This document shows, piece by piece, positions 18,666 to 27,907 of a DNA stretch of 64,000 bases. Position numbers and translations under genes: made by a program. The DNA is taken from assembly GCF_003261055.1 (NCBI RefSeq), contig NZ_CP030073.1, positions 186,001-250,000 on the forward strand. Direction: 5' to 3'. The notes beneath the pieces are model-generated. The model searched no databases and was not told the origin of the DNA. It worked only from the letters and a program-made list of their open reading frames with translations. Numbering within the stretch: the first letter of the stretch is position 1; each line of letters opens with the position of its first letter. This DNA is from Streptomyces cadmiisoli (GTDB lineage: Bacteria > Actinomycetota > Actinomycetes > Streptomycetales > Streptomycetaceae).

Positions 18666-19030
18666 TCGGTAACCGCACCGCCGCCTTCACCTCACAAGGT
18701 CACCTGCAGGACCTTCGGCCACCCCGACACGCACACCCAGGCGGAACAGCCCCGCCTCAAGACCGTCCCGGCCCACCGGCCCGAACCCGACGCACTCACC
18801 GGACACCACCGACCCTTCACCAAGATCCCCACCGAGCGGCAAAGCCAGCGGCAGCCCGAGAGGCTCGACGCTGTCTGCAAGGACAATCTGCCCAGCCCCC
18901 CACAACCCTCACCACCGTTACCGACCGCTACGCTGTCATCGCCAGCCTCACCCCGCCCTGGAGCCGGGTGCCGCAGAAGGGCACGACAACTGGATCAAGA
19001 TGCTCAAGCGCGCGAAGGGCGAGCCGGGTG
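18666..19030 (+). pseudogene. ISL3-family transposase C-terminal remnant
   Basis: Frameshifted pieces match the end of ISL3 transposases: FTKIPTERQSQRQPERLDAV, then YAVIASLTPPWS, then EGHDNWIKMLKRAKG. Compare the better preserved ISL3 gene at 21735-23099, which ends with DLDAVTAGRTLDW, EGAVNRIKRIKRQLYG. No start, no terminal repeats seen. Confidence 0.6.
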
Positions 19031-19600
19031 TCGCGACGGGGCCCTCGTTCCACGCGGACGTGCGCACAGCCACCTCCGGACGGCCGTCCAATTCGCGGTG
19101 CACGGCGCCGCAGCGGCAGTGGCCGTGGTGTGCGCGGAGTAGCGGTGAGGGCGGCGGCAAGGTGAGCGACGGCGGCACGGTCGCGGCGAGCAGACGCCGA
19201 TCCACGTGTCACTGACCCTCGTGATCACCGTGCCGGTCGCGGCGGCTGCCGAAGACTACCCGCCGGCGACGACCCCGCAGTTCGTCTGCCCGACCACGCG
19301 AGCGGAGCGACGGCATGTGAACCTTTTCACCCGGGGAAGGGACCCGAGGGATACCGCCCGACACATAGAGCTCTGGTAAAATATTAAACTTCCCTATTCG
19401 GCGATTCGGCTCCCAGCCTCCACGGCGGGCAAGTCCACGAGAACGAGCAATGTTGCGGTTCCCGGTATAAGTCAGCCGATCTAATCCCTGCCCGAAAACA
19501 CGAGGCCCGCACCCGCGAGAAGCCTCGACCACGCAGACCAAAAATTACAGTCCGCCACTCGCCGTCTTGGAACAGCGTTACAACTCTGAAGGATCATGTC
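19031..19600. other. intergenic, AT-richer upstream region of msrB
   Basis: No gene was recognised in these 570 nt. From about 19310 base composition drops, with GGTAAAATATTAAACTT at 19373-19389, a plausible promoter area for msrB. A ribosome binding site AAGGA lies at 19589-19593. Confidence 0.4.
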
Positions 19601-20014
19601 ATGGCCTACGATATCGAAAAGTCAGATGCCGAATGGCGTGCCGAACTCACTCCCGCCGAGTTCAGGGTGCTGCGCGGCGCTACCGATGAAGCTCCGTTCA
19701 CGGGAGAATACACCGACACCAAAGAAGAGGGTGTGTACTGCTGCCGGGCCTGCGGTGCCGAGCTCTTCACTTCCGAGGAGAAATTCGACTCCCGCTGCGG
19801 CTGGCCTTCTTTCTACGACCCCAAGGACCTCGATTCCGTCGAAGTAAAGCAACAGCGATCACTGTTCGGCCAGGAAGCCCCAGTAGTTCAGTGCGCCCGA
19901 TGCGGATCGTATCTCGGAGAATTGTTCACTGGTGAAGGATTCAACACCCCCACAGACAAGCGATACTGCATCAACAGCCTGTCCCTGCGACTGAACCCTG
20001 CCGACGGCGAATGA
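19601..20014 (+). CDS. msrB: peptide-methionine (R)-S-oxide reductase
   Basis: A 137-aa MsrB of normal length, which reduces methionine-R-sulfoxide in oxidised proteins using thioredoxin. Zinc ligands form two pairs, CRAC and CARC; the SelR core SRCGWPSFYDPKD is present. The catalytic Cys is in DKRYCINSLSLRL near the C-terminus. Between the pairs the usual basic region is replaced by VEVKQQRSLFGQEAPVVQ, a modest divergence. Its codons are less GC-biased than those of neighbouring genes. It stands alone behind an AT-rich upstream region. Confidence 0.93.
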   Translation: MAYDIEKSDAEWRAELTPAEFRVLRGATDEAPFTGEYTDTKEEGVYCCRACGAELFTSEEKFDSRCGWPSFYDPKDLDSVEVKQQRSLFGQEAPVVQCARCGSYLGELFTGEGFNTPTDKRYCINSLSLRLNPADGE

Positions 20015-20173
20015 TGTGAACCAGATCGCAGTCATCGCAGCCGTACGACTCGACCTTTAGTGGTCGGATCACACAGTCGCTGCCGCAGTGATGCTGCTCC
20101 AATGCCACGGCAGACGGTGGCGCAGCGCCGGTGCCAGCGCCGCCCCGCGAGTTCGCCATGGAACGGCCGACCT

Positions 20174-21463
20174 TTAGAGGTACTGACCCCTCCGCCGATG
20201 TAGGACATGTACCAGCGTGTAGCCCGGCGACAGGCAGACCTCCTTGCTGCTGTTCGCCTCGTGCGGAGTCACCCCGTCGGCGGCGATGAAGTCGAAGACC
20301 CACTCGTTCCAGGGGCAGGTTCGGCACAGCGGGCAGCCCAGGCAAGCCCGGCACAGGCTCTGCCCGGGTGCGGTTGCGGGCGCACCACAGCCGTAGCATT
20401 CCACCAGCGCCCGGTAGGCCAGGGCAGCGACCAGAGCGCGGGATGCGGCCTCCGTGGACGACCGCGCGGACGCTGGTCCCACGGGCGCCTCGTCTTCTGG
20501 GACATCGCCGCCGTGGTGCCGGCTGTCCGACGCGGCGTGTGGCGGATAGGCGTGTGCAGTACACAGCCGGGCGGCGATGATCGCGCCGACGGTGGTGCGG
20601 ACCCGGTCCGGCAAGGGCCGGTGGGTGACGACATGGCGTAGGTGCTCGGTGTTCCAGCCGGCCCCCATCATCGCGGTGATCACACGGCCCTGATCGGTCA
20701 GCACCGGCCCGGTCAGCAGGAGGTCCGGACCGCGGGCACCGATGTCGAGCAGCAGCCGGATACCCGGATGCATCGCATCCGCCCGCAGCCCGGGCGGCGG
20801 CGATGCTGCGGACTCAGGCTGCTGCTTCGCTGCGGACGTTTCGGCATCGCTGCGGGCGCAGGGACGGAGGGGTCTGGTCTTCTACTTGGTGGTGTTCTTT
20901 CTGATGGTGTTCTTAGTGAGGTGGTCAGCCGACGTCGGGTCATCCACCGGTGGAAAACCCGACATCGGCTGCGACCTGCAGCGTCGCTGACTCGGCAGAT
21001 CGGTGAGGACGTACGCTGCCGCACCGAGCGTGCCGTCCGCATGGCGCTCGAGTTCCCGGCACAGCAGGCCATGCTTCTCCAGTTCCTTGAGCCCGCTCCT
21101 GACGGCTGCCTCGCCGTCGCGGCCGCGGCGCGCCAGATCCGCGACGCTGATCCGCCAACCGTCCCAGTGCGTGCTGATCAGCCCGAACAGACCCTGCGCT
21201 TTGAACGAAAGCCGGGGGTCGCGGAACAGGCCGTTGGCGATCTGCGTGAAACGGTCCGCCGCCACCACGCCACGCCGGATCCCCGCCTCGAAACCGGCTC
21301 CCGCCCGACTCGACGACACGAACACGGACGGGCCGCCGACCGCGTGCCCTCGCCCGGCATCACGGAGGGCCGGCTGGTCCGTGATCGAGTAGGCGATCCC
21401 GTCGAGCGTCCTGGACACGGCCACGACCTGAACGCTACGCGTCCGGTCTGGTCTGCGCGGCAA
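20174..21463 (-). pseudogene. plasmid-type helix-turn-helix protein split by one in-frame TAG
   Basis: Two open segments lie in the same frame: 21463-20882 and from there to 20174. They are separated only by TAG at 20882-20884, in an Asn/Thr/Lys-rich linker. The first half holds a winged-helix-like domain (ADRFTQIANGLFRDPRLSFK, LISTHWDGWRISVADLARRG). The second has a helical domain (HPGIRLLLDIGARGPDLLLT) and paired cysteines (CYGCGAP, CRACLGCPLCRTCP). Streptomyces homologues of this architecture are single proteins of similar total length (family knowledge), so this looks like a nonsense mutation. The first ~50 codons are uncertain and overlap the cutA remnant. Confidence 0.65.
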
Positions 21464-21735
21464 TCCAAGCCAGGCGGTTCGCAGACCCGGCGACGATCGG
21501 CACGGCCGCGATCTCCGGACTGTCTCACGGGTGATGCGCCATCAAGTGCGCTTCCAGTTCGGTGTACCGGCTTCGTGTGGCCTTCAGCAACAACTGTCAT
21601 TCCTCCCCGGTACCGAACGCACCGTCTTGCCAGAACGCCGAAGTCACCGGGCCAATGATCCGAGCCCCCGCCGCCAGCCTGCTCTGAACGACCGAACGGG
21701 CCAGATCAACCGCCTGCTCACACGACTGCGTCGCC
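21435..21735 (-). pseudogene. cutA: decayed divalent-cation tolerance gene
   Basis: The minus frame reads QAVDLARSVVQSRLAAGARI, IGPVTSAFWQDGAFGTGEE, then TGA, QLLLKATRSRYTELEAHLMA, HHP, TGA, DSPEIAAVPIVAGSANRLAW. This is CutA1 (compare the family pattern of a Trp before QLLLKT and HPY before the PEI motif), with two stop codons, the first in the position of a Trp. The 5' end is lost where the ISL3 fragment begins at about 21735. Confidence 0.6.
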
Positions 21736-23099
21736 GTGGACCCGGCGCTTCATCTGTGGGGCGGCGGACTGTCCGCGTCGGACGTTCGCCGAGCCGTTCT
21801 CCCGGTTGGCCGCCCCGCACACACGGTTCACTACGCGGCTCAACCACGCCCTGGAACGAGTGGGGCTCGCGCTGGCCGGGCGGGCCGGCGCTCGGCTGGC
21901 AGCCCAGCTGGGCTTCGGCGCGGGAAAAATGACCTTGTTACGTAGGGTCATGGCCCTGCCCGATCCAGGCTTCAGCACTCCGCGAGTTCTGGGCGTGGAC
22001 GACTTCGCGATCCGCCGCGGCCAGACCTACTCCACCGTCCTGACCAGCGTCGAAGACCACCGCGTGGTCGATGTGCTCCCGACGCGTGAAGCCGGTCCGC
22101 TGGCCGCCTGGCTGATCCGTCATCCCGGAGTGGAGATCATCTGCGGGGACCGGGCAGGCGCCTACGCCGAGGGCGCACCGCGCGGTGCACCCGACGCTCT
22201 GAAGGTCGCTGACCGGTTCCATCTATGGCAGGGCCTCGGCCGGGCCGTGGAGACCTGCGTCGCCGCCCACAGGCAATGCCTGCGCAACCCGCCGCCCAGC
22301 GGCATGCTGCCAGAGGCCCCCGGCCAGCTTCCGGCCAGCCGCAGAACGACGCGGCGCCCGTCGGCCGGCGGGCCGAGCGCAAGAAGGCCGCACCACCCTG
22401 GTCCACGAGATGCTTGCCCAGGGTCACTCACGCCGGGCGATCGCCCGGCACCTGGGCTGGGGCCTCAACACCGTGCTCCGATACGCGAACGCCGCACGCT
22501 GGCAGGACACCATCCGCGACAACCGGCCCCGGCCCAGCAGACCCGACCCCTACAAGCCCTACCTGGAACGACGATTCGCCGAGGGATGCACCAGCGTCAC
22601 CCGCCTCCACGGTGAACTCCACGCCGACAACGCGCCCGTCACCTACCAGATGGTGCGCGCCCACATCGCCACCCTGCGCACGGCTCCGGCCGGGGCGCCG
22701 CCCCGGCCGCCGACAGTGCGGCAAGTGACCGGCTGGCTCACCCGGCACCCCACCGCGCTGAGCGAGGACGACCGCACCAGCCTGAAGGAGGTCCTGGCCC
22801 GCTGCCCCGAGCTGGACACGGCCGCCGGACATGTCCGGGACTTCGGGGAGATACTCACCGACCGCCTCGGCTCCACACTCCCCACCTGGATCGACGCAGT
22901 CGACGCCGGCCAGCTACCCGGCCTCACTGGCTTCGCACTTCACATCCTCCGGGACCTCGACGCCGTAACAGCCGGCCGCACCCTCGACTGGAGCTCCGGC
23001 AGCATCGAGGGCGCCGTTAACCGCATCAAAAGGATCAAGAGGCAGCTCTACGGCCGAGCCGGCTTCGAACTACTCCGCAAAATGATCTTGCTCCAGTAG
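21735..23099 (+). pseudogene. ISL3-family transposase, 5'-truncated and frameshifted
   Basis: The frame starts inside the protein at WTRRFICGAADCPRRTFAEP and continues HALERVGLALAGRAGARLAA, STPRVLGVDDFAIRRGQTYS (catalytic Asp) and IICGDRAGAYAEGA. Between about 22320 and 22400 the frame shifts twice (an intermediate GRRAERKKA is in a third frame). It then resumes with LAQGHSRRAIARHLGWGLNT (HTH) and ends EGAVNRIKRIKRQLYGRAGF, with the conserved C-terminal Glu. The N-terminal zinc-finger part is missing, so it is inactive. Confidence 0.8.
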
Positions 23100-23243
23100 T
23101 TCCTCGCGCCAATGCGGCTCTGCTGCTGGTCGGCACCTTCGAGGTCAGAGCTCGGTCGTCCAGACCCGACAGGGTGCTCACTCGGTGCCAGCCACAGCTC
23201 AGGCTGCGACTCTCAGCTCTTCGGGCAAAAGTACGCTGCCCTC

Positions 23244-23789
23244 ATGACGCTCTACTTCGACGCGGCGGCGGTGCTGTTCCAGGTGTACCCGAGCTGTAAC
23301 GGTCGCTGGGAGGACCGCCTGTGGCTCAACGTCCCGGGGCCGGTGTACGGCGCCGAGACCGATAACTGCGCGACAGGTCGACTCGAAGCCCCGCGTCACA
23401 TCCACTACGGCGGTGAGTACTTCACTGAGTACGTATACCGCCAGCCGCGCACACCGGACGAGGTGAGGGAGGTCCTCGGTGCCATCGAGGCGGACCCCAT
23501 GGACGGCTATGCCTGGGACGGAGACCAGCGGTGGACACCGGAGTTGGTCCGGGAGTGGTGGCGGGACCGGGAGCGGATCCTGCAGTACCTGAGAGACCAG
23601 GTGCACGAGTGGGAGCGGTACGACCGGTGGATCCCGAACCAGCGAGCAGCGGAAGGTGCCCTGGACTTCGCGGCCTACATCGCTGGCGGCACCGACTCCG
23701 GAAGCCTGGAGACGGACCTGCAGATCTACCTCTACTGGCTACAGGAACGCCGCTCTCCCACCCCGGTCGACCGACTGCCCGAGCTCTAG
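23244..23789 (+). CDS. conserved hypothetical protein, Trp/Tyr-rich
   Basis: A 181-aa soluble protein starting MTLYFDAAAVLFQVYPSCNG. It is rich in aromatic and acidic residues (EWWRDRERILQYLRDQVHEW, ERYDRWIPNQRAAEG), with no signal peptide, membrane segment or catalytic motif recognised. It is an intact gene with typical Streptomyces codon use. Function unknown. Confidence 0.65.
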   Translation: MTLYFDAAAVLFQVYPSCNGRWEDRLWLNVPGPVYGAETDNCATGRLEAPRHIHYGGEYFTEYVYRQPRTPDEVREVLGAIEADPMDGYAWDGDQRWTPELVREWWRDRERILQYLRDQVHEWERYDRWIPNQRAAEGALDFAAYIAGGTDSGSLETDLQIYLYWLQERRSPTPVDRLPEL

Positions 23790-24136
23790 ACCGATATACA
23801 CCGACTTACCTGAGACAGGACAGCAGCACGGCAGCCTCACATGACTCTGTAGCCACCACAGGTCGGACGACGGGAGCCGAGACCACGGCAACGAGAGGTG
23901 CGGCAGAACCAGGGCCATCCTCCCAATCGAACGCAAACATCACGCTCCGCGACTGTCCCCAAGATCTGTGCCAGAACCTTCAATCGAGAACACCTGTCGG
24001 TGGGTTTCGGCATCACGCCGTGACCGACAAGCTCGTGAATGTTGGTGAGAAGTAGGAGCACCCCGGGTGGCGGGGGCTCGATCGTGCCAGCGGAGCCGGC
24101 TGCGTTCGTGGCAGGATGACGACATGTTGATCGGCG
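23790..24136. other. no gene recognised (347 nt)
   Basis: No coding-like frame with recognisable content was found on either strand. Confidence 0.4.
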
Positions 24137-24556
24137 ATGCCGCGTAGGCGCCCGAAGGCCGTCCGTGATGAGCAGTGGCGGCCTCACAGACACGTTGCAG
24201 TTCGGCGAATCCGGGGCGTCTCCGCGAGGACTCGTGTAGCTGTCCGCCGCGTCGAGGATGAGCGGATGTGGCCTGGTGCAGTTGCTGACGCGCTCGCCCG
24301 TTTCGAGTGGGCGTTCAGGCGACCCGGCCGATATCTGAACGCATCCCGGGTCTGGCAGCCCGGACTGGAGGTGGAGTATGCCCGCGATGATCTGGAAGAG
24401 GTCGTGCTTCACCTCCCTCGCGGTGCCCAGCGCGATCTCGGCCGGCTGGTTGCTCGTATCGACGATGAGTTCGAGCGTCGCACTCTGCCGAATCCTGGGC
24501 CGGTGAACGCCTTCACGGTGGGCGGCTGGTGGTGGTCAAGGATCCGTGAGCACTGA
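24137..24556 (+). CDS. basic hypothetical protein
   Basis: A 139-aa Arg-rich protein starting MPRRRPKAVRDEQWRPHRHV. The C-terminal two thirds (DALARFEWAFRRPGRYLNAS, LHLPRGAQRDLGRLVARIDD, GWWWSRIREH) look well conserved and coding. It has no signal or membrane segment. Streptomyces genomes carry similar short proteins of unknown function near mobile DNA. Confidence 0.6.
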   Translation: MPRRRPKAVRDEQWRPHRHVAVRRIRGVSARTRVAVRRVEDERMWPGAVADALARFEWAFRRPGRYLNASRVWQPGLEVEYARDDLEEVVLHLPRGAQRDLGRLVARIDDEFERRTLPNPGPVNAFTVGGWWWSRIREH

Positions 24557-24585
24557 CGATGCTCACGAAGCCTCGTGCGCCCAGG

Positions 24586-24736
24586 TCAGTTCGTGGCCAC
24601 CTGTTGTTCGGCGCGGGCGCGGGTGGTGGCGAGGCTGTAGAAGTTGGTGCGGGGTTTCGATGATGTTGCCGCCGAAGGTGAGGCGGTCGACGATGGCCCC
24701 GCAGAGCCTGGGATCGGTGAAGGTCTTGGTCCAGCC
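24586..24736 (-). pseudogene. istB: 3' portion of a split istB (IS21-family ATPase)
   Basis: The minus strand reads GWTKTFTDPRLCGAIVDRLT, FGGNIIE and, after a one-base shift, GTNFYSLATTRARAEQQVAT to TGA at 24586-24588. This is exactly the C-terminal end of Streptomyces IstB proteins. Its N-terminal and middle parts lie 3.66 kb away at 28395-29033 on the same strand and break off at SNESFG, so a mobile element has inserted between them. Confidence 0.8.
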
Positions 24737-24935
24737 ATCTGGGGCTGGCACTTGTTCCCTCACAAGGGTTGCCGCTGCCACCTGGCCGTATCCCCCTTCT
24801 GGGGGCCTCGTTGATTCTCGCGGTGGCACTCCTGTTTTCAAGGTGCTGCCTTGACCGTTCAGGTGCGAGGAAGGTGTGCCGGTGGCGGAGGCGAGACTGC
24901 AGGTCATCGCGGGCGGGGCTATTCCGTAGGAACCG

Positions 24936-25946
24936 CTGACGACGGATCCATGGCAGTTCCAGACCGCGTGCGTCGACGCGTTCGTCGCCTCATGGCGGGC
25001 CCGAGGGTTCAGTCCAGTGACCATCGACAACGACATCGGGCAGCTGGAGCGGACCCTGAAAGCTCTGGGCCGGCCTGCATGGGAGGTGACGCCCGAGGAC
25101 GTCGACCGCGTGGTCGGCGACCTGGCGGTTCAGGGCCGCAAGACGTCCACCCGGCGCGAGTATGTGCAGATCTTCAAGGGCTTCCACCGGTTCCTTCAGG
25201 CCCGCAAGGCGCCCGAGATCGAGGCCGCGTTCGGCGTCCGCCTGGTCTGCCCGATCGACGAGTTCAACGCCTCCCGTCACGTCGGCGACGATTCACCGGC
25301 CCTGCTGCCGCCGCCGACACCGGAGCGGGTGAACGAGTTCTTCGACTTCATGAAGCAGCGGATCGCGACCGCGAGGAAGTACGGACCCGCCGCCCGGGAC
25401 TATGCGATGTTCCGGACTCTGTATCACGCCGGACTCCGCTCCGAGGAGGCATCACTGCTGGAGAAGCCGGACCTGCACTTCACCCGTGGGCCGTTCGGCA
25501 AGCTCCATGTGCGGTTCGGCAAGGGCGCCCATACTTCCGGGCCGCGGCCGCGGTGGGTGCCCATGCTGGATGGACTCGATCTGGTGCTGCGATTGTTCTT
25601 GGAGGACGTGCGGCCCAAGTTCCCCGACTCGCCGGTGCTGTTCGCCGACGAGTCCGGGGGCAGTCTCCATCGCGGGACCATCCGCAACCGCCTGCGCTGT
25701 CTGATGGAGCTCGAGGGCCGTCCGCCAGCCGACCGGTTCAGCCCGCATGCCCTGCGACGAGCTTGCGCGACCCACAACTACGAACGCGGCGTCGACCTCG
25801 CGGCGATCCAGCAGATGCTCGGTCACTGGACGGTCAGCTCGACCATGCGATATGTCCGGCCCTCGGCGACCTTCATCGAAGACGCCTATCAACGTGCCGT
25901 CGCGAGCACTCTGGCCGAACTGACCGGGAAGGACATCAAAGGGTGA
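24936..25946 (+). CDS. tyrosine recombinase (XerC-like), first gene of the element
   Basis: A phage-integrase-type recombinase. The catalytic residues are readable: Arg in YHAGLRSEE, His-x-x-Arg in SPHALRRACATHNYERG, His in LGHWTVSS and the nucleophile Tyr in TMRYVRPS. In the 336-aa numbering these are R168, H271, R274, H297 and Y306. Homology-like sequence (LTTDPWQFQTACVDAFVASW) continues upstream of GTG 25017 back to CTG 24936, which has TAGGA 5 nt before it. CTG is therefore proposed as the start; GTG 25017 would delete part of the SAM-like N-terminal domain. The stop overlaps the next gene by GTGA. It should cut and rejoin DNA at the element ends. Confidence 0.88.
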   Translation: MTTDPWQFQTACVDAFVASWRARGFSPVTIDNDIGQLERTLKALGRPAWEVTPEDVDRVVGDLAVQGRKTSTRREYVQIFKGFHRFLQARKAPEIEAAFGVRLVCPIDEFNASRHVGDDSPALLPPPTPERVNEFFDFMKQRIATARKYGPAARDYAMFRTLYHAGLRSEEASLLEKPDLHFTRGPFGKLHVRFGKGAHTSGPRPRWVPMLDGLDLVLRLFLEDVRPKFPDSPVLFADESGGSLHRGTIRNRLRCLMELEGRPPADRFSPHALRRACATHNYERGVDLAAIQQMLGHWTVSSTMRYVRPSATFIEDAYQRAVASTLAELTGKDIKG

Positions 25947-26257
25947 AGATCCAATGGCGGCTGCGGATGGCCGCCGCCCAGCGAGAGGTCTGGACCGGCA
26001 CCGAACTGCGGCGGTTGCTCGCCGAGAAGGCCGGTCTGGAGCTGTCCTCAGCGTCGGTGTCCGCACTGTTCACGAAGGAACCCTCGCAGGTGAAGATGAC
26101 CACGCTGGCCGCGTTGTGCACCGCTCTGGAGTGCACCCCCAACGACCTGATCGAAGTCGACACCACCCCCGTCGAGCGGCCGATCGCACCCCCTCGCCCG
26201 GTCGCCGACCTGCCGCAGGCCGCCTCGGCCCGGGGCCGGTCGATGCCGCCCCTGTGA
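25943..26257 (+). CDS. small Cro/C1-type helix-turn-helix protein
   Basis: A 104-aa protein starting at GTG 25943 and translationally coupled to the recombinase by a GTGA overlap. The body RMAAAQREVWTGTELRRLLA, LELSSASVSALFTKEP, TTLAALCTALECTPNDLIEV is a compact XRE/YozG-like HTH, followed by a Pro/Arg-rich tail. It may regulate the operon or act as a recombination directionality or accessory factor, comparable in position to the small third protein of Tn554-like elements (inference). Confidence 0.8.
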   Translation: MKIQWRLRMAAAQREVWTGTELRRLLAEKAGLELSSASVSALFTKEPSQVKMTTLAALCTALECTPNDLIEVDTTPVERPIAPPRPVADLPQAASARGRSMPPL

Positions 26258-26269
26258 CGGCGGGCCGCG

Positions 26270-27907
26270 ATGGGCAAGAAGCAACGGGACTGCGTCGCCT
26301 GCGGCGGACCGGTCGGATATCTCGACCGCCAGCACTGCTGCCGGTGCTGGCGCCGCATGAAGGGGGAAGCCGCCAAGGCCCCATGCCCCTCCTGCGGCCT
26401 CGACCGCGTGCTGCAGAACGACACCGGCAGGTGCATCACCTGTTCTCGCGTTTGCAGGGAATGCGGCCACCCGGTCCGGTCACCGAAGAACCAGCTGTGC
26501 CGGGAATGCCGACGCAAGGCCGGCCAGCTGGCTGGCCAGCGGATATGCCCGCGCTGTGGAAAGCTGGGCTATCTGCGCGAGACGACCGGCTGGTGCGGTC
26601 ACTGTTCACGGCCCCGGCCGGAGAAGAAGCCGCCGAGGATCTGCCGCGAATGCGGGCAACTTCGGCGCCATGCCGGCCTTGGGCTCTGCTCGGCCTGCTG
26701 GCAAAAGCACCCCGGTCGTCCCTTCATCCGCGGTGAACACCTCCGCGAACGGCTCACCGACCCGCCCAGATGGCTCGGCGATTTCGTGGCCGAGGTCGCG
26801 GCTGGCCACTGCGTTGCCAGAGCCTGCGGCTTCATCACGGACCTGGGGCGGCTCCTGGAGGACGAGCACTCCAACTCGCCCCAGGCCCTGCTGGAACGGT
26901 CCCGCAGGCCCGGACGGTCGATGGGCTCCTTCGCCCGTGCACTCGAGGACTTCTTCACCCTCCGCGGCCTGGCACTTCCCACCGACCAGGCCGAGCGGCT
27001 TGCCGCGGGCCGACGTCACCGCCGGGTCGAGGCCGTGCCCGAACCCTTGCGGCAGGCCGTTGCGGCGTTCGACGTCTTCCGGATGCGAGCCCAGGATCGG
27101 GCGCGGCGAGCCGGCACCCGCCCTCGCACCAACCACACCCTGGAAACCGCCCTGGCCACTCTGCGGGACCTGGCCGTCTTCCTGATCAACGAGCGCGTCA
27201 AGGACGGCTGGTCTCTCGTCGACGTGCACGACATCGAAGCCTTCCTTGCCGTCCTGCCCCGGGCCCGCAAGCGGCGACTGACAGTGCTGCGGCAGTTCTT
27301 CCGCTTCGCGCGGGCCCAGAAGCTGCTGCTGGTCGATCCGACCCGCGGCCTGGCCGCGAAGGAAGCGAGCGGCTTCCGTGGCCAGACCCTCACTCTCGAT
27401 CAGCAGCGCGAGCTGTTCCGGCGCTGGACGGCCGAAGACCTCGTTCACCCCCACGAGGCTCTCGTGGGCATGCTCGCCCTGCTGCATGGTGCCTCCAGCT
27501 CGGAGGTCCGGCTGTTGCAGATCACCGACGTGGACCGCCTCGCCCAGAGCATCCGGCTCGGCAAGCGGCCCCACCCCGTGCCCCTGGACCCCGCCTCCTG
27601 GACGGTGCTGCAGAGATGCCTGGACCACCGCAATGGCTGGCCGACCGAGAACCCGCACGTCATGGTCACCAAAGGAACAAAGGCTGGGCGAAGCCCGGCC
27701 TCAACCGCCTATCTCTCCCATGTCCTTGACGACTGCGGATTCCCTCCCCGGATGATCCGCAGCACCCGCCTGCTCGACCTGGTGAACACCATGGACCCCA
27801 AGCTCGTCGCCGCCGCCTTCGGCATGGACCCACAAGCCACCTTGATCTATCTGTCCGATCGCATCGACGAGACCCGCTTGTCGCAGTGGGAGACGGAAAG
27901 AGGCTGA
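26270..27907 (+). CDS. large recombinase-like protein with N-terminal zinc-finger array
   Basis: A 545-aa protein. Residues ~1-150 hold about eight CxxC-type pairs (CVACGGP, CCRCWRR, CPSCGLD, CITCSRVCRECG, CPRCGK, CRECGQ, CSACWQ), a likely array of zinc ribbons for DNA binding. The middle has a SAM-like integrase N-terminal domain. The C-terminal half resembles a tyrosine recombinase (LLHGASSSEVRLLQITDVD, RSTRLLDLVNTMDPKLVAAA, TLIYLSDRI with candidate Tyr527). The first catalytic Arg and the His of HxxR are not in place, so activity may be altered or it may be an accessory partner of the first recombinase. Related remnants lie at 11578 and 13585. Confidence 0.8.
   Translation: MGKKQRDCVACGGPVGYLDRQHCCRCWRRMKGEAAKAPCPSCGLDRVLQNDTGRCITCSRVCRECGHPVRSPKNQLCRECRRKAGQLAGQRICPRCGKLGYLRETTGWCGHCSRPRPEKKPPRICRECGQLRRHAGLGLCSACWQKHPGRPFIRGEHLRERLTDPPRWLGDFVAEVAAGHCVARACGFITDLGRLLEDEHSNSPQALLERSRRPGRSMGSFARALEDFFTLRGLALPTDQAERLAAGRRHRRVEAVPEPLRQAVAAFDVFRMRAQDRARRAGTRPRTNHTLETALATLRDLAVFLINERVKDGWSLVDVHDIEAFLAVLPRARKRRLTVLRQFFRFARAQKLLLVDPTRGLAAKEASGFRGQTLTLDQQRELFRRWTAEDLVHPHEALVGMLALLHGASSSEVRLLQITDVDRLAQSIRLGKRPHPVPLDPASWTVLQRCLDHRNGWPTENPHVMVTKGTKAGRSPASTAYLSHVLDDCGFPPRMIRSTRLLDLVNTMDPKLVAAAFGMDPQATLIYLSDRIDETRLSQWETERG

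Noticed and set aside
24851..25942. Long upstream extension of the HTH gene frame
   Set aside because: It runs out of frame through the recombinase gene; the real HTH start is GTG 25943 in a GTGA overlap.
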